In this document: positions 36,001 through 44,136 of the stretch, piece by piece
Position numbering within the stretch: position 1 is the first letter of the stretch
Layout: every line of letters starts with the position of its first letter
DNA from: Chitinophaga sp. YR627
Lineage (GTDB): Bacteria > Bacteroidota > Bacteroidia > Chitinophagales > Chitinophagaceae
Length of the DNA stretch: 64,000 nt
Direction: 5' to 3'
NCBI RefSeq assembly: GCF_900114995.1
Contig: NZ_FOUX01000003.1
Span: 1,054,001 to 1,118,000 of the forward strand
The notes under the pieces: model-generated
Seen by the model: the letters and a program-made list of their open reading frames with translations, nothing else
Databases searched by the model: none
Told to the model about the DNA's origin: nothing
Translations under genes and position numbers: made by a program

Positions 36001-36331
36001 CAGGTACGATGTTGAAGTCACCGGAATACTCCTGTCCCAGGGAGAGGGTAACGTTCTCGATCTTTTGATCTTTGTATCCGATGTAGGATACAGAAATGGT
36101 GTACGGTCCTCCGACGCGGACGTTTGGTACGTTATAACGTCCATCCTTACGGGTGGTCGTCATGTACTTTGTGCCGGTGGGATTGTGTAGTGCGATAACG
36201 ACAGCTCCGGGAACCCCCGTTTGCCCATCTTTCACCTGCCCGTGGATCTCGGAGGTAGTCTCCTGGGCAAGTAGTAGCATAGGTAAGCTGATCAGCCCGA
36301 GGATGGCTGACAGGCATTTTTTTAATAGCAT
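33026..36331 (-). CDS. Oar-like TonB-dependent outer-membrane receptor
   Basis: A 1101-residue outer-membrane protein. It has a signal peptide (about 1-22), a carboxypeptidase-regulatory-like beta domain near residues 27-110 (GQVKDGQTGVPGAVVI, GRYNVPNVRVGGPYTISVSYIGYK), a plug (LSEVVIKSG, NNFTVDGANFNN) and a long beta-barrel ending in RWQMQFGIRYLFN. The single-chain Oar type often acts without a SusD partner, and none is present here. It may import peptides or other large ligands; the substrate is unknown. It has its own promoter region of about 380 bases. Confidence 0.88.
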   Translation of the reverse strand: MLLKKCLSAILGLISLPMLLLAQETTSEIHGQVKDGQTGVPGAVVIALHNPTGTKYMTTTRKDGRYNVPNVRVGGPYTISVSYIGYKDQKIENVTLSLGQEYSGDFNIVPDTKQLSEVVIKSGKQDKTFNNGRTGAQEIISRDQLEKLPTINRSAQDFTKLEPTSVSTAGGQSFGGRSNQYNNFTVDGANFNNSFGLSGTLGGQAGAQPISLDAIDQIQVNVAPYDVRQGGFSGAGVNTVTKSGSNTFRGTVYTYFKNEGTQGYKVENAVVPKTDLSFNIRGASLGGYIVKNKVFFFVNAESSRQTTPATSWTPSSAGNAPSNGGGVSNANADTLAALANFLKTNYGYDPGAYSGYSFKTNSDKITAKVDWNINSNHTLTLKYNRLKSFSDQFASTSRPAGVTGGQPGFNSMPFYGSGYVINNNFNIFIAELNSRFGNSSSNKFQVGYTALRDFRSSHSNSSTFPLVDILNNGNIYTTFGYEPYTYNNVLNTDVFQISDIFTFYKGAHEITVGTQDYYRKYKNAFAPGYQGAYQFASLTDFYNSAKNGDLNAKSYYLQYSALPDGSFPWAYAGSTELGFFAQDKWRASDKFTLTYGLRLDMTIYKQDFEDNPQFNALKFKDGKSYDIGKAPGNALLISPRIGFNWNILDDKSLQVRGGLGIFSGPPPFVWISNQASNNGVQWGSFTKSGLAFDADPTKYIPAELSANKNYAVALTDKNFKYPSVLKSSIAVDKKLPGDWVFTVEGTYSKDINAVYFQNINLNETNGFALSNGGDHRDRYLTSVANSNKYYYAGTGLDNPNIGNAILMSNTNKGYSYNVTGRIQKTYKNLYVSVAYTHGDARNAAETGSTASSLWSARGVSTDPNGENLAYASYRLPNRIIAMASYKVSYAKYFSTSFGLIYEAAPAGVTSYTYNGDLNGDGFNNDLMYIPKNDKDINLINVGSYNATTHTGSTTGTAADPRTAAQTWTQLNNFINQSGYLSSHRGEVAKANAVTLPFFKKADVNVTEDISMKTGKTRHTLRLSLDIINVGNLLNKNWGIVKAATVTNPLKFEGLAADGTTPLFSFPYADPGNQVHQTNSFANNTAIISRWQMQFGIRYLFN

Positions 36332-36711
36332 GTACTAATTGGATTTAAAGTTCGAAATACTCAAAAAAAACTCACATAACGGCAGTAGTTATGTTAACAA
36401 ATTATTTAGATTTTGATTGACAGATTTACGATTACGATATGCTCCCTGAAGTGAATAAGCGCGGAAGATAAGTTGACCGGCAACGTTCCCGGAAAATAAT
36501 CTGCCGGATCAGGAAGTCTGTCGCTGAAATGGGTGTTATTGGACGACGAATTTCTCGAAAACCACTCATTTCAGCAGTGAGTATACCTGTCTGTAATGTA
36601 GCAGGAGCAAGACTTTCGGGTGATTCGTTTTAAGTTGTTTTTAAGCCTTGTTTAAGCTGATTTTAAGGTCAGCTATTTGTGTGTGTTTCCGGTAACGGAG
36701 TCGGGTGTATT
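36332..36711. promoter_or_regulatory. Region upstream of the Oar-like receptor
   Basis: This 380-base gap must hold the receptor promoter (minus strand). It contains a perfect 7+7 inverted repeat, ACATAAC and GTTATGT, at 36374-36380 and 36388-36394, about 43 bases upstream of the start, a plausible operator. AGCTGA and TCAGCT around 36654-36673 form a weak hairpin near the end of the permease gene. No coding frame is convincing. Confidence 0.5.
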
Positions 36712-38049
36712 TTACAGATCGCTTTTGGCTGTATTTTCATTTTTTGCCTTCATCCAGAGGTATAACGGAATGCCTGTCATTTGTAAAAGGAATCCGTAAA
36801 AGATGGTTTTTTGTCCGGCGCTGGCAATTGCCCAGAATACATATCCAAAGGAAATAGTAAAGAGTAGTATACATTGTACCCATTCACTGCGTGTCAGTTG
36901 TTTACTCGTACGTAATACAAAGTAAGATGCTGTTGAAAACAGATAAGGTATTAATACAGAGAGAGTAGAGAGTAGTACAAGAAATTTAAACTGGTCTACC
37001 AGCCCCTTGTTGTAGTTCATGATCATAAATACAGAGATCAGTATGCTGCTGAAGAACATACCTACATAAGGCACACCTTTCTTATTCTCCCTGCCAAATA
37101 TGCGCGGAAAAAGGTTGTCTTTTGCGATCGCGTAGGGCAACTGTCCCTGGATCAGGATCCATCCATTTAAAGCCCCAAATGCCGCAATAGCGACACCTGC
37201 GCTTACCAGGAAACGGGCGCCGGGTCCCCACATGATCACCGCGGCATCTGCAAAAGGCGTCAGACTGTTTTGTAACTGTGCGGGTGGAATGATACCCATT
37301 ACACTTACTGTTCCCAGTACATATACAATTGTAACAATGATCAGCCCCAGCATCGTCGCACGGGGAATGGTCCGCTGTGGGTTGGCTACCTTATCTGCCG
37401 GTACTGTAGCTGACTCAATGCCCACAAAGGCAAACATGGTGAAGGTCACCGTCTGTGAAATGACTTCAAAAAGTGACATGTTGCTGTTATTGAAAGGAGG
37501 GAAGTTGTCGAACCGGATGAAGAACAATCCACAGAAAGCAACCGCGATCAGCGGTATCAGTTTGAGGATAGTCGTGATCAGCTGTACCCTGCCCGATACC
37601 CTTACGCCGGCATTGTTGATCCAGGTCAGCAGCCAGATAGAAGCCAGTCCGGTTGACGCCGCCGCCAGTGTACTGGTAGATAACAACGGTATAAAAGTAC
37701 TCAGTGCGCTTACAAAGCCCACGGTAATCGCCGCATTCGCACAAGCCACCGCAATGTAATACCCCCAGGCAATAGAAAAGCCCATATAATCACCAAAGCC
37801 CCTCCGGGTATAAGCGTATGGTCCGCCGGTAACATTAGGAACGATCCGGCTCAGATTACTAAAGACCTTTACCAGGAAAAAACAGCCGATCGCAGAAATC
37901 ACCCATCCCAGCAGACTGACGCTGCCAAAGGAAGATAAGGCGGCTGGCGCCAGGAATATACCAGCGCCGATCATGTTACCGACGATCAGAGAGGTGCTGG
38001 TTAATAACCCCAGTTTGTTCTTTTCTGTGTGAGCTGTTTTTTCGGGCAT
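36712..38049 (-). CDS. Amino-acid/polyamine APC-family permease
   Basis: A 445-residue membrane protein with about 12 helices. It starts MPEKTAHTEKNKLGLLTST and has the APC substrate motif VGNMIGAGIFLAPAAL in helix 1. The layout is like the arginine/ornithine and basic amino acid antiporters. I chose the ATG at 38049 (an in-frame TTG lies at 38070) because a TATTTTTG element overlaps the longer N-terminus. The exact amino acid is unknown; it lies next to the Oar-like receptor on the same strand but with a long gap. Confidence 0.85.
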   Translation of the reverse strand: MPEKTAHTEKNKLGLLTSTSLIVGNMIGAGIFLAPAALSSFGSVSLLGWVISAIGCFFLVKVFSNLSRIVPNVTGGPYAYTRRGFGDYMGFSIAWGYYIAVACANAAITVGFVSALSTFIPLLSTSTLAAASTGLASIWLLTWINNAGVRVSGRVQLITTILKLIPLIAVAFCGLFFIRFDNFPPFNNSNMSLFEVISQTVTFTMFAFVGIESATVPADKVANPQRTIPRATMLGLIIVTIVYVLGTVSVMGIIPPAQLQNSLTPFADAAVIMWGPGARFLVSAGVAIAAFGALNGWILIQGQLPYAIAKDNLFPRIFGRENKKGVPYVGMFFSSILISVFMIMNYNKGLVDQFKFLVLLSTLSVLIPYLFSTASYFVLRTSKQLTRSEWVQCILLFTISFGYVFWAIASAGQKTIFYGFLLQMTGIPLYLWMKAKNENTAKSDL

Positions 38050-38067
38050 ATAGAGTCGTATTGGCGG

Positions 38068-38075
38068 CAAAAATA
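38068..38075 (-). promoter_or_regulatory. -7 element TATTTTTG of the APC permease
   Basis: TATTTTTG on the minus strand is an exact TAnnTTTG match, ending 18 bases before the ATG at 38049. The -33 box is not clear. Confidence 0.4.
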
Positions 38076-38157
38076 GGTTTTGAGGCAGAAATTGGAATTA
38101 TTATAGGGAATATTTGCTGATTTCAGGAAAAATTATACATTTGCACACCATTCAGCA

Positions 38158-38232
<75 letters not shown>

Positions 38233-38239
38233 AGATTAA

Positions 38240-38282
38240 AAATCAGGCTTTTAGATCAACATCTGAAAGCCTGATTTTTTTT
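38240..38282. terminator. Terminator after tRNA-Ala
   Basis: ATCAGGCTTTTAGAT pairs with ATCTGAAAGCCTGAT around a four-base loop and is followed by eight Ts on the plus strand. The A run on the other side lets it also end the minus-strand AraC gene. Confidence 0.85.
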
Positions 38283-38353
38283 AGCATCAACAGCCCCATT
38301 ACTTCTTTTCATGATCATCAGGCACTCTTATCTGCAAGGTTATCTCTCTTCCA

Positions 38354-39298
38354 TCAACCATTGCTGATGTACATCTCCGTTGTAACCTTTTTCCGGTAGT
38401 CAGCCGGAGTGATGCCTGTGTTGTTCTTGAAGAACTGGCTAAAGCCTGGTTGGGCCGTAAAGCCTATAGCAAAAGCGATATGTTCAAGTGTCCAGTCAGT
38501 TCGTTTCAGTAATATTTTGCTTTCTTCTAAAAGACGATTCCTGATATGCGCGCTCACAGTTTCGCCGGTATATTTCTTCGACAAAGCATTCAGATAATTA
38601 GGATGGATCGCTAATCGTGCTGCAAATTCATGTGCAGATTTTAGCTTAACGGGATTATCGTAGCTAAGCCCAGCAGTCTCATGCTCCAGTAGTTGGAAAA
38701 AATCGTATACATGTCTGAACTCGTTGCTAAGCGTAGTCGAATCGGGCTGGATACCGGAACGTGTGCCGGCAACAATAATAAGCTGTATATAAGCCTGTAA
38801 TGTATCTCCCGACTGTGGCCCCGGAAGTGCAGCTTCCTTATGCATTTTATTGAATAATTCATTTACCTGTTCAACATCATCCGGCGGTAGTGATATTACG
38901 CTTTTCGAATTATCGTTAAACAATCTGTATTTATTCATAATAAACGATAACGCCGGATGATCGTCCAGGAAAGATTTCCTGAATAAACAAATATGGCCGG
39001 TCGATTCCTTACCCGTGTTTTCCCAGGAAATGATCTCATGAGGATTTACGAAAGCTATTGATGGCTGTTTGATCTTGTACTCATTGAGTCCAAGTGTAAA
39101 TAAACCGGAGCCGGAGTTGAAGAAAATAATCTGGTAAAAGCTGCGCCTGTTGGGTTTTAAATTTTTAATACAGCTGTTGTTTTCCCGGTTATACACCTGA
39201 ATGTCTCTTCCCTCATTATCGAACTCTCCGCTTACGAACATTTCATTGATGTCAGCAAGCTGAATAATTGAATTGTTGTGCGAATTTGAATGTGACAT
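38354..39298 (-). CDS. AraC-family transcriptional regulator
   Basis: A 314-residue regulator: cupin-like N-terminal part (residues about 40-120) and a C-terminal pair of HTH units (SAHEFAARLAIHPNYLNAL; TLEHIAFAIGFTAQPGFSQF; TGITPADYRKK). Its divergent neighbour is a nitroreductase gene, about 160 bases away, a likely target. Confidence 0.88.
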   Translation of the reverse strand: MSHSNSHNNSIIQLADINEMFVSGEFDNEGRDIQVYNRENNSCIKNLKPNRRSFYQIIFFNSGSGLFTLGLNEYKIKQPSIAFVNPHEIISWENTGKESTGHICLFRKSFLDDHPALSFIMNKYRLFNDNSKSVISLPPDDVEQVNELFNKMHKEAALPGPQSGDTLQAYIQLIIVAGTRSGIQPDSTTLSNEFRHVYDFFQLLEHETAGLSYDNPVKLKSAHEFAARLAIHPNYLNALSKKYTGETVSAHIRNRLLEESKILLKRTDWTLEHIAFAIGFTAQPGFSQFFKNNTGITPADYRKKVTTEMYISNG

Positions 39299-39457
39299 AA
39301 TGTAAAGTTAATCAGTTCCTTATTTTGGTCCGTTACCAGACTGTCAAATTACGTGTGTTGTTTTCATCTTTGAAAATCGTATAAAGCCCTTTGATATGGC
39401 TATTTCAAACCATTGCTTCCGTTCGGAAATTTGTCTGGTAATTAATAACAACATGTT

Positions 39458-40090
39458 ATGTTCATATTAGATAAATTTCATTGGCGGTATGCCACAAAGA
39501 AATTCGATCCTGCCAGACGTATTCCTGAACGTCAGCTGCATCTGTTAACAGAAGCCATTCGCTTAGCTCCTTCATCTTATGGGCTACAGCATTATCGCCT
39601 GCTGGTCATAACGGATGAAACGATACGTCAGCAACTCGCTTCAGCTGCCTGGAATCAGCCGCAGTTGCTGGAGGCTTCTCATGTATTGCTATTTGCTGCT
39701 GAAACGCGGATCGACGAGACCTTTGTGAAGGACAATATTGATCTGATGGCTACTACCCGTGGTGTGGAACGTGAGACCCTGGCCGGTTGGGAATCTATGA
39801 TTATGGATGGGATCAGGCTGAGATCCCACGGTGAGGTGATGTTGAACTGGGCGCAAAAGCAAGCTTATATCGGTCTGGGCGTAGCAGTAAGTGTTGCCGC
39901 TGAGATGGGGATAGACAGTTGTCCGATGGAAGGATTTGATGTAAAGGAATTCGACAGGATCCTGCATCTTGGTGAGGAAAATCTGACAGCGACGGTACTG
40001 CTGCCAGTGGGGTACCGGGCTGCTGATGACATGTATGTTCAGCTCCCTAAAGTCAGAAGACCTGAAGCGCAGTTTTTAATTTACCATTGA
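39458..40090 (+). CDS. Nitroreductase-family FMN oxidoreductase
   Basis: A 210-residue NfsB-like protein that uses FMN and NAD(P)H to reduce nitro or quinone compounds. Seen are WRYATKKFDPAR (residues 9-20), LAPSSYGLQHYR (about 36-47) and AYIGLGVAVSVAAEMGIDSCPMEGFD (about 137-162, in pieces: VAAEMGID, CPMEGFD), the standard FMN-binding blocks. Soluble, normal length. Divergent from an AraC regulator and followed by a bidirectional terminator with the DHA2 exporter gene. Confidence 0.88.
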   Translation: MFILDKFHWRYATKKFDPARRIPERQLHLLTEAIRLAPSSYGLQHYRLLVITDETIRQQLASAAWNQPQLLEASHVLLFAAETRIDETFVKDNIDLMATTRGVERETLAGWESMIMDGIRLRSHGEVMLNWAQKQAYIGLGVAVSVAAEMGIDSCPMEGFDVKEFDRILHLGEENLTATVLLPVGYRAADDMYVQLPKVRRPEAQFLIYH

Positions 40091-40115
40091 GCTGAAATAT
40101 GCAATGCGATTTGAC

Positions 40116-40156
40116 ATAATAACACACGCCTGTTTAGTATAGGCGTGTGTTATTAT
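40116..40156. terminator. Bidirectional terminator after the nitroreductase gene
   Basis: A perfect 16-base stem, ATAATAACACACGCCT with its complement at 40141-40156, around a nine-base loop. It serves the convergent nitroreductase and DHA2 genes. Confidence 0.8.
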
Positions 40157-40192
40157 AAATGTTTATCAATGGAACAATATACTGAAACCCAA

Positions 40193-41779
40193 TCAATGCC
40201 CTGCCGTTTCAACCAGATGCGTCTTCCGTTGCGACTCTTTTACAAAAATCAGCACCAAAGGCACGCTCACTAAAAACAAATAGCCTACCCATAAAAATAC
40301 ATCCATATAGGAAAGTAAGGTGGATTGTCGCTGCACTGTATTTTCTAAGACAGCATATGCATTTTGTTTGGCAGTTAAAAAGTCATATCCCCGTTGTTGA
40401 AAACGGGCAATCAGTTGCGACAGCCGCTGCTGCACGGTCGGATCATCTGCATTTAAATGGCTGATGAGTGTCACACGATGTTGTTGAGATTCCCGTGCGA
40501 TAAAGGTCGAGATCAGCGCGACACCAAATGCGCCACCGAGTTGACGGAGCATACCGGTAAGCGCTGCGCCTTGTGCAATCTCTTTTCCTTCCAGTGTTGA
40601 AAGAGACATATTGGTTACCGGTACATACAGCAAACCTAGACCAAGTCCCCTGACGAATAACACCGCATATAAATTAGAACTTCCTGTTTGCAGGGTCAGC
40701 AAATGATAAGACCAGTACCCATAGATAAAAAAGGTGATCATGCCTGCAACGATCAGGTATTTGGAGGAAACACCACGCTGAATAAGCCGAGATACGATTA
40801 CCACTACAACCGCCACAAACAGCGTTCCTGGCAGGAGTAATATGCCTGACTGGAAGGCGCTCCATCCTAGAAGGCTCTGAGTATATAAAGGAAGCACGAA
40901 TGTCGTACCGAATAAGCCGAAACCTATTAAAAATGTAAGGATCGCTCCAATTCTTAAATTGGTATTTCTAAGTACACGTAATTCCACGACCGGATAACGG
41001 TAATTTAATTGCCGCCAGATGAAGCAGATAATACCAAATACGGCTGCCACGGTCAGTATGATAATGAGTTTGCTACTAAACCAGTCGTCTTCCTGGCCTT
41101 TTTCGAGTACATATTGCAGGGAGGATACACCAACGGTCAGCAATATAATACCCAGCCAGTCCACTTCGCTGGCGGGCCGTTTTTGTTCGTAACGCGGACT
41201 CCTGACATATTGAAGGGACAATACGGTTGCGATAATACCAATTGGCACATTGATGTAAAAGATCAGCGGCCATGAGTAATGATCTATTAGGTAGCCGCCC
41301 AGAGTTGGTCCGATGGTAGGTCCGATAATGAGGCCCAATGTATAGATACCCTGCGCAACGGCTCTTTTTTCAGATGGCCAGCTTTCAGCTATGATCGTTT
41401 GTGACGTTACCAGTAAGGCGCCGCCACCCAATCCCTGGATGAAACGGTATAGCATGATTTGCCAGATATTGGTCGCACTGCCGCATAAGACGGAACAAAT
41501 GGTGAAAACGAGAATGGATACAGCGAAGTAATTCCGCCGTCCAAATTGCTGGGAAAGCCAGCTGGTCATAGGCACGATAATCACATTTGCCAGTGAATAA
41601 GCCGTGATGACCCATCCAATTTCGTTGACCGTCGCGCCTAAGTTTCCGCGAAGGTCATTGAGTGCTACATTGACGATGGTAGTATCGATCAGCTCAAGCA
41701 TTGCGCACACCACTGCCACGACGGTAATGATGATCCGCCTGGATCCATATTCAATTAGTGAATTTTCAGTAGTTTCCAT
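40193..41779 (-). CDS. DHA2-family (EmrB/QacA-type) MFS exporter
   Basis: A 528-residue protein with 14 predicted helices. Family motifs: LDTTIVNVALNDL-like segment LIDTTIVNVALNDL near residue 30, WVITAYSLANVIIVP, and GALLVTSQTII. DHA2 exporters move drugs or toxic compounds using proton flow. Normally an EmrA-type periplasmic partner is encoded nearby, but none is here. I chose the ATG at 41779, METTENSL; an in-frame GTG at 41818 would add 13 residues. The substrate is unknown. Confidence 0.85.
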   Translation of the reverse strand: METTENSLIEYGSRRIIITVVAVVCAMLELIDTTIVNVALNDLRGNLGATVNEIGWVITAYSLANVIIVPMTSWLSQQFGRRNYFAVSILVFTICSVLCGSATNIWQIMLYRFIQGLGGGALLVTSQTIIAESWPSEKRAVAQGIYTLGLIIGPTIGPTLGGYLIDHYSWPLIFYINVPIGIIATVLSLQYVRSPRYEQKRPASEVDWLGIILLTVGVSSLQYVLEKGQEDDWFSSKLIIILTVAAVFGIICFIWRQLNYRYPVVELRVLRNTNLRIGAILTFLIGFGLFGTTFVLPLYTQSLLGWSAFQSGILLLPGTLFVAVVVVIVSRLIQRGVSSKYLIVAGMITFFIYGYWSYHLLTLQTGSSNLYAVLFVRGLGLGLLYVPVTNMSLSTLEGKEIAQGAALTGMLRQLGGAFGVALISTFIARESQQHRVTLISHLNADDPTVQQRLSQLIARFQQRGYDFLTAKQNAYAVLENTVQRQSTLLSYMDVFLWVGYLFLVSVPLVLIFVKESQRKTHLVETAGH

Positions 41780-41954
41780 TGTAAGATATATAGTACTAAG
41801 GAGAGAACATTCCTTCACCGCCAGATGATATCAGTATCCGGCGGTAAGTAGCTTTGCATCAAAGGTCCGGGGAAATGCAGGGTTATTTTTTCACTTAAGT
41901 TAAATCCGGGGGTATTTTCATTGAAAAGAAATAGTAACCTTTGTTAGATAGATG

Positions 41955-42034
41955 CCGTTTAGATATTTATTATCCTACGTTAATCCTACGTTCAGGAACG
42001 TAAGATTAACGTAGGATAACAAATATCTAAACGG
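41955..42034. repeat. 80-base near-perfect inverted repeat
   Basis: Left arm 41955-41993 and right arm 41996-42034 are 39 bases each and complementary except at two places, around a two-base loop. Both mismatches would be G-U wobbles if the minus strand were transcribed. It lies 176 bases upstream of the DHA2 exporter start. It may be a structured leader element, a small mobile element remnant, or an inverted-repeat regulatory site. Confidence 0.75.
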
Positions 42035-42250
42035 AAATTTTAGCCGGATGTAAGCCCCAAAATCAGTATTTCCCGCATACCTTTTCCCTGGTTTTTTTGT
42101 AAATTTGTAGTGTAATCAGTGGTTAATCCTGTTCCCTGGGTAAGTGTTCTTACCAGTTTCTTTTAAGCTTGTTTAACATCATTTGGTAGTGCAATATCTC
42201 AATGTGCATGGAGGGCGATTTGTGCTTTCTTGTGGCGGTGATATGTCGCT

Positions 42251-42404
42251 ATGGGTTTGAGAAGGGCTATCGGGCTGACGCCCTCCGCCGGGATTGCTAT
42301 TGGGCGTTGTCAGGCGTGGTTGGCTTTGGGGGATTATTAAACCTTTGTCAAGCGTATGAGGCCTGGCGAAGGGCTAAGGCCCGACAGCTCCTTCTCAAAC
42401 CCGC
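42251..42404 (+). repeat. Imperfect hairpin element with a 29-codon frame
   Basis: GGGTTTGAGAAGG (42253-42265) pairs with CCTTCTCAAACCC (42390-42402), and pairing continues inward on both sides with some mismatches over about 40 bases. Within it, frame 42251-42340 encodes MGLRRAIGLTPSAGIA and more, 29 codons. From memory, short frames with the same words recur in other Bacteroidota genomes. I take it for a dispersed structured repeat, not a gene; this is a hedge, as I cannot search. Confidence 0.5.
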
Positions 42405-42792
42405 CGCATCAATTGTGCGCTGTGGTGGATGAGGAGTGTTTGAAACTTACTGTGAGGCCTTGTTTAGCTGTATAGTTTGTGTGTATCAGGTATATTATTT
42501 AGACACTTATTATCTGATATATTATTGTTTGTCTCTTTGGTGTTTGGCTTGTGGACAGGGTATTGAGAGGAGATAAGCATATGTTCTTTGAAATATGGAC
42601 TATCTAATTGACTATCATTAAATAATATGCAGCTTGGGGGACGGGGTGCTGATGCAGATTTGTGTCAGATCCGTATCAAGTCCACCTTTACTCCGGTATA
42701 AGTGGCAGACCAGTGTATTATAGATGGGGAAAAGCTATATTTGAGTATGGTTGTTGATGCATTCAATGAGTGTGCATCCTAAAACTGATCAA

Positions 42793-43527
42793 ATGAGCTA
42801 TCGTCAATTTAAACCTCATCCTGCGCTGGCTGATTACATCGATGCCTATTGGATCGTTGAAGGTCACCAGGCACAGTATATCCAATCAGGTATACTGCCG
42901 GATGGTTGTGTTGATCTGATACTTAATCTGAAGGATGATTACCGGTCAAAGAGTGGAGAATTGGCAATGGGGGCAGGGAAGGCGTATCTTGTAGGGACGA
43001 TGACGACTTACAGGACGTCGTTTGTTAATCCGGATAATAAACTGGTTGGGATTCGTTTCAAACCTGCCGGTTTCTCTACATTTTATCGCTTTGCGGCGCT
43101 GAGCGAAATAACGGATGAGACTATCGAGTTTGAGGCAGCACTGTCCCCTGATCTGCATAAAACAGCACAACATTTTTTAGCTTATCTCAACCGCTTCTTT
43201 CTGGAGCGTTTGCAGCCGCCTAAACATAGTCTTGGCGAAATTATAAAAGACATTGAGCGCTCGAAAGGACAGGTTGCGATACCAGCGCTTGCTTCAAGAA
43301 ATCATATTACAACACGGCAACTGGAAAGGAATTTCCAGCGTTACATTGGCGTCAGTCCGAAGGAGTTTACGAATATCGTACGCTTTCGTTTTGCGCTTTC
43401 GCAGATAAAGCACAACAAACAGGAAGAAAGCCTCCTGTCTATTGCATTGAACTGTGGTTACTATGATCATGCACATCTGACAAATGATATCAAAAAGTAC
43501 ACTGGTGTGGCTCCTACTGTGATCTGA
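42793..43527 (+). CDS. AraC-type helix-turn-helix regulator (DUF6597-like N-terminus)
   Basis: A 244-residue regulator. The N-terminal half, residues about 1-120, starts MSYRQFKPHPALADYIDAYW and has the patterns ILPDGCVDLILNL and GIRFKPAGFSTFY of the DUF6597-type sensor domain. The C-terminal 100 residues have HTH pieces ALASRNHITTRQLERNF and SIALNCGYYDHAHLTND. The longer frame from 42751 adds 14 residues with no homology, so I chose 42793. It precedes a VOC protein by 82 bases; regulatory target unknown. Confidence 0.8.
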   Translation: MSYRQFKPHPALADYIDAYWIVEGHQAQYIQSGILPDGCVDLILNLKDDYRSKSGELAMGAGKAYLVGTMTTYRTSFVNPDNKLVGIRFKPAGFSTFYRFAALSEITDETIEFEAALSPDLHKTAQHFLAYLNRFFLERLQPPKHSLGEIIKDIERSKGQVAIPALASRNHITTRQLERNFQRYIGVSPKEFTNIVRFRFALSQIKHNKQEESLLSIALNCGYYDHAHLTNDIKKYTGVAPTVI

Positions 43528-43609
43528 TTTTGTCGTTTTTTTACAAACAGGTTTGCTGTCGGCGGACTACCTTTACCTGCATAATTTATCATCTGTAAAA
43601 AATAAAAAG

Positions 43610-43987
43610 ATGGCACAGAAAATACTGGGACTGAGAACGACCATATACAAAGTGGCGGACGTAAATCAGGCAAAAGAATGGTACACAAAAGCATTTGAAG
43701 TAGCTCCTTATTTTGATCAGCCCTTTCATGTAGGATTTGAAGTAGGCGGTTATGAGCTGGGCTTACAGCCTGAAGAGGCGCCGGTAAAAGAGAAGTCAGA
43801 AAATGTACTGACCTACTGGGGCGTAAATGATATCCACGCAGAATATAACAGATTCATTGCATTAGGGGCAACCGAACATGAAGCACCGACAGAAGTGGGA
43901 GATGGTATTGTGGTAGCTACTGTAAAAGATCCATGGGGAAATATTGTCGGACTGATCTATAATCCGCATTTCAAGATAAGCTCCTGA
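43610..43987 (+). CDS. VOC-family (glyoxalase/bleomycin resistance-like) protein
   Basis: A 125-residue single vicinal-oxygen-chelate domain: MAQKILGLRTTIYKVADVNQAKEWYTKAFE, then GFEVGGYELGLQ and the C-terminal VKDPWGNIVGLIYNPHF. Such proteins bind a metal and act on glyoxal adducts, dioxygenated substrates or antibiotics. The reference for the start is the ATG at 43610, since the frame from 43553 adds an unmatched leader. It follows an AraC-like regulator on the same strand. Confidence 0.82.
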   Translation: MAQKILGLRTTIYKVADVNQAKEWYTKAFEVAPYFDQPFHVGFEVGGYELGLQPEEAPVKEKSENVLTYWGVNDIHAEYNRFIALGATEHEAPTEVGDGIVVATVKDPWGNIVGLIYNPHFKISS

Positions 43988-44136
43988 TCGTATCACGATA
44001 AGAACAGTTCTTTTCTGTCTGTTACGTCATGGCGTCGGCGTTATGATTGTTGTGCTAAATGTAATATCTTTCCCAAAAGATCAAAGCGATCGCTGCTATT
44101 GTAGCCAAAATCTAAACGCCATTTTAAAACTTACCT

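Larger units (their letters stand above)
41780..42792. other. Gene-poor region with two inverted-repeat elements
   Basis: About 1 kb between the DHA2 exporter and the AraC-like gene. It contains the 80-base inverted repeat at 41955-42034 and the imperfect hairpin element at 42251-42404, listed separately. The rest, about 42435-42750, is AT-rich with TATCAGGTATATTATT/TATCTGATATATTATT as a loose direct repeat, and no supported gene. A 76-codon frame at 42202-42432 spans the second element and is not supported by a ribosome site. Confidence 0.6.

Noticed and set aside
42202..42432. A 76-codon frame over the hairpin element
   Set aside because: No ribosome site; it crosses the structured repeat, whose arms explain the sequence better.
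42435..42750. A loose direct repeat (TATCAGGTATATTATT / TATCTGATATATTATT) as a possible attachment site
   Set aside because: Low-complexity AT sequence with several mismatches and no adjacent integrase.
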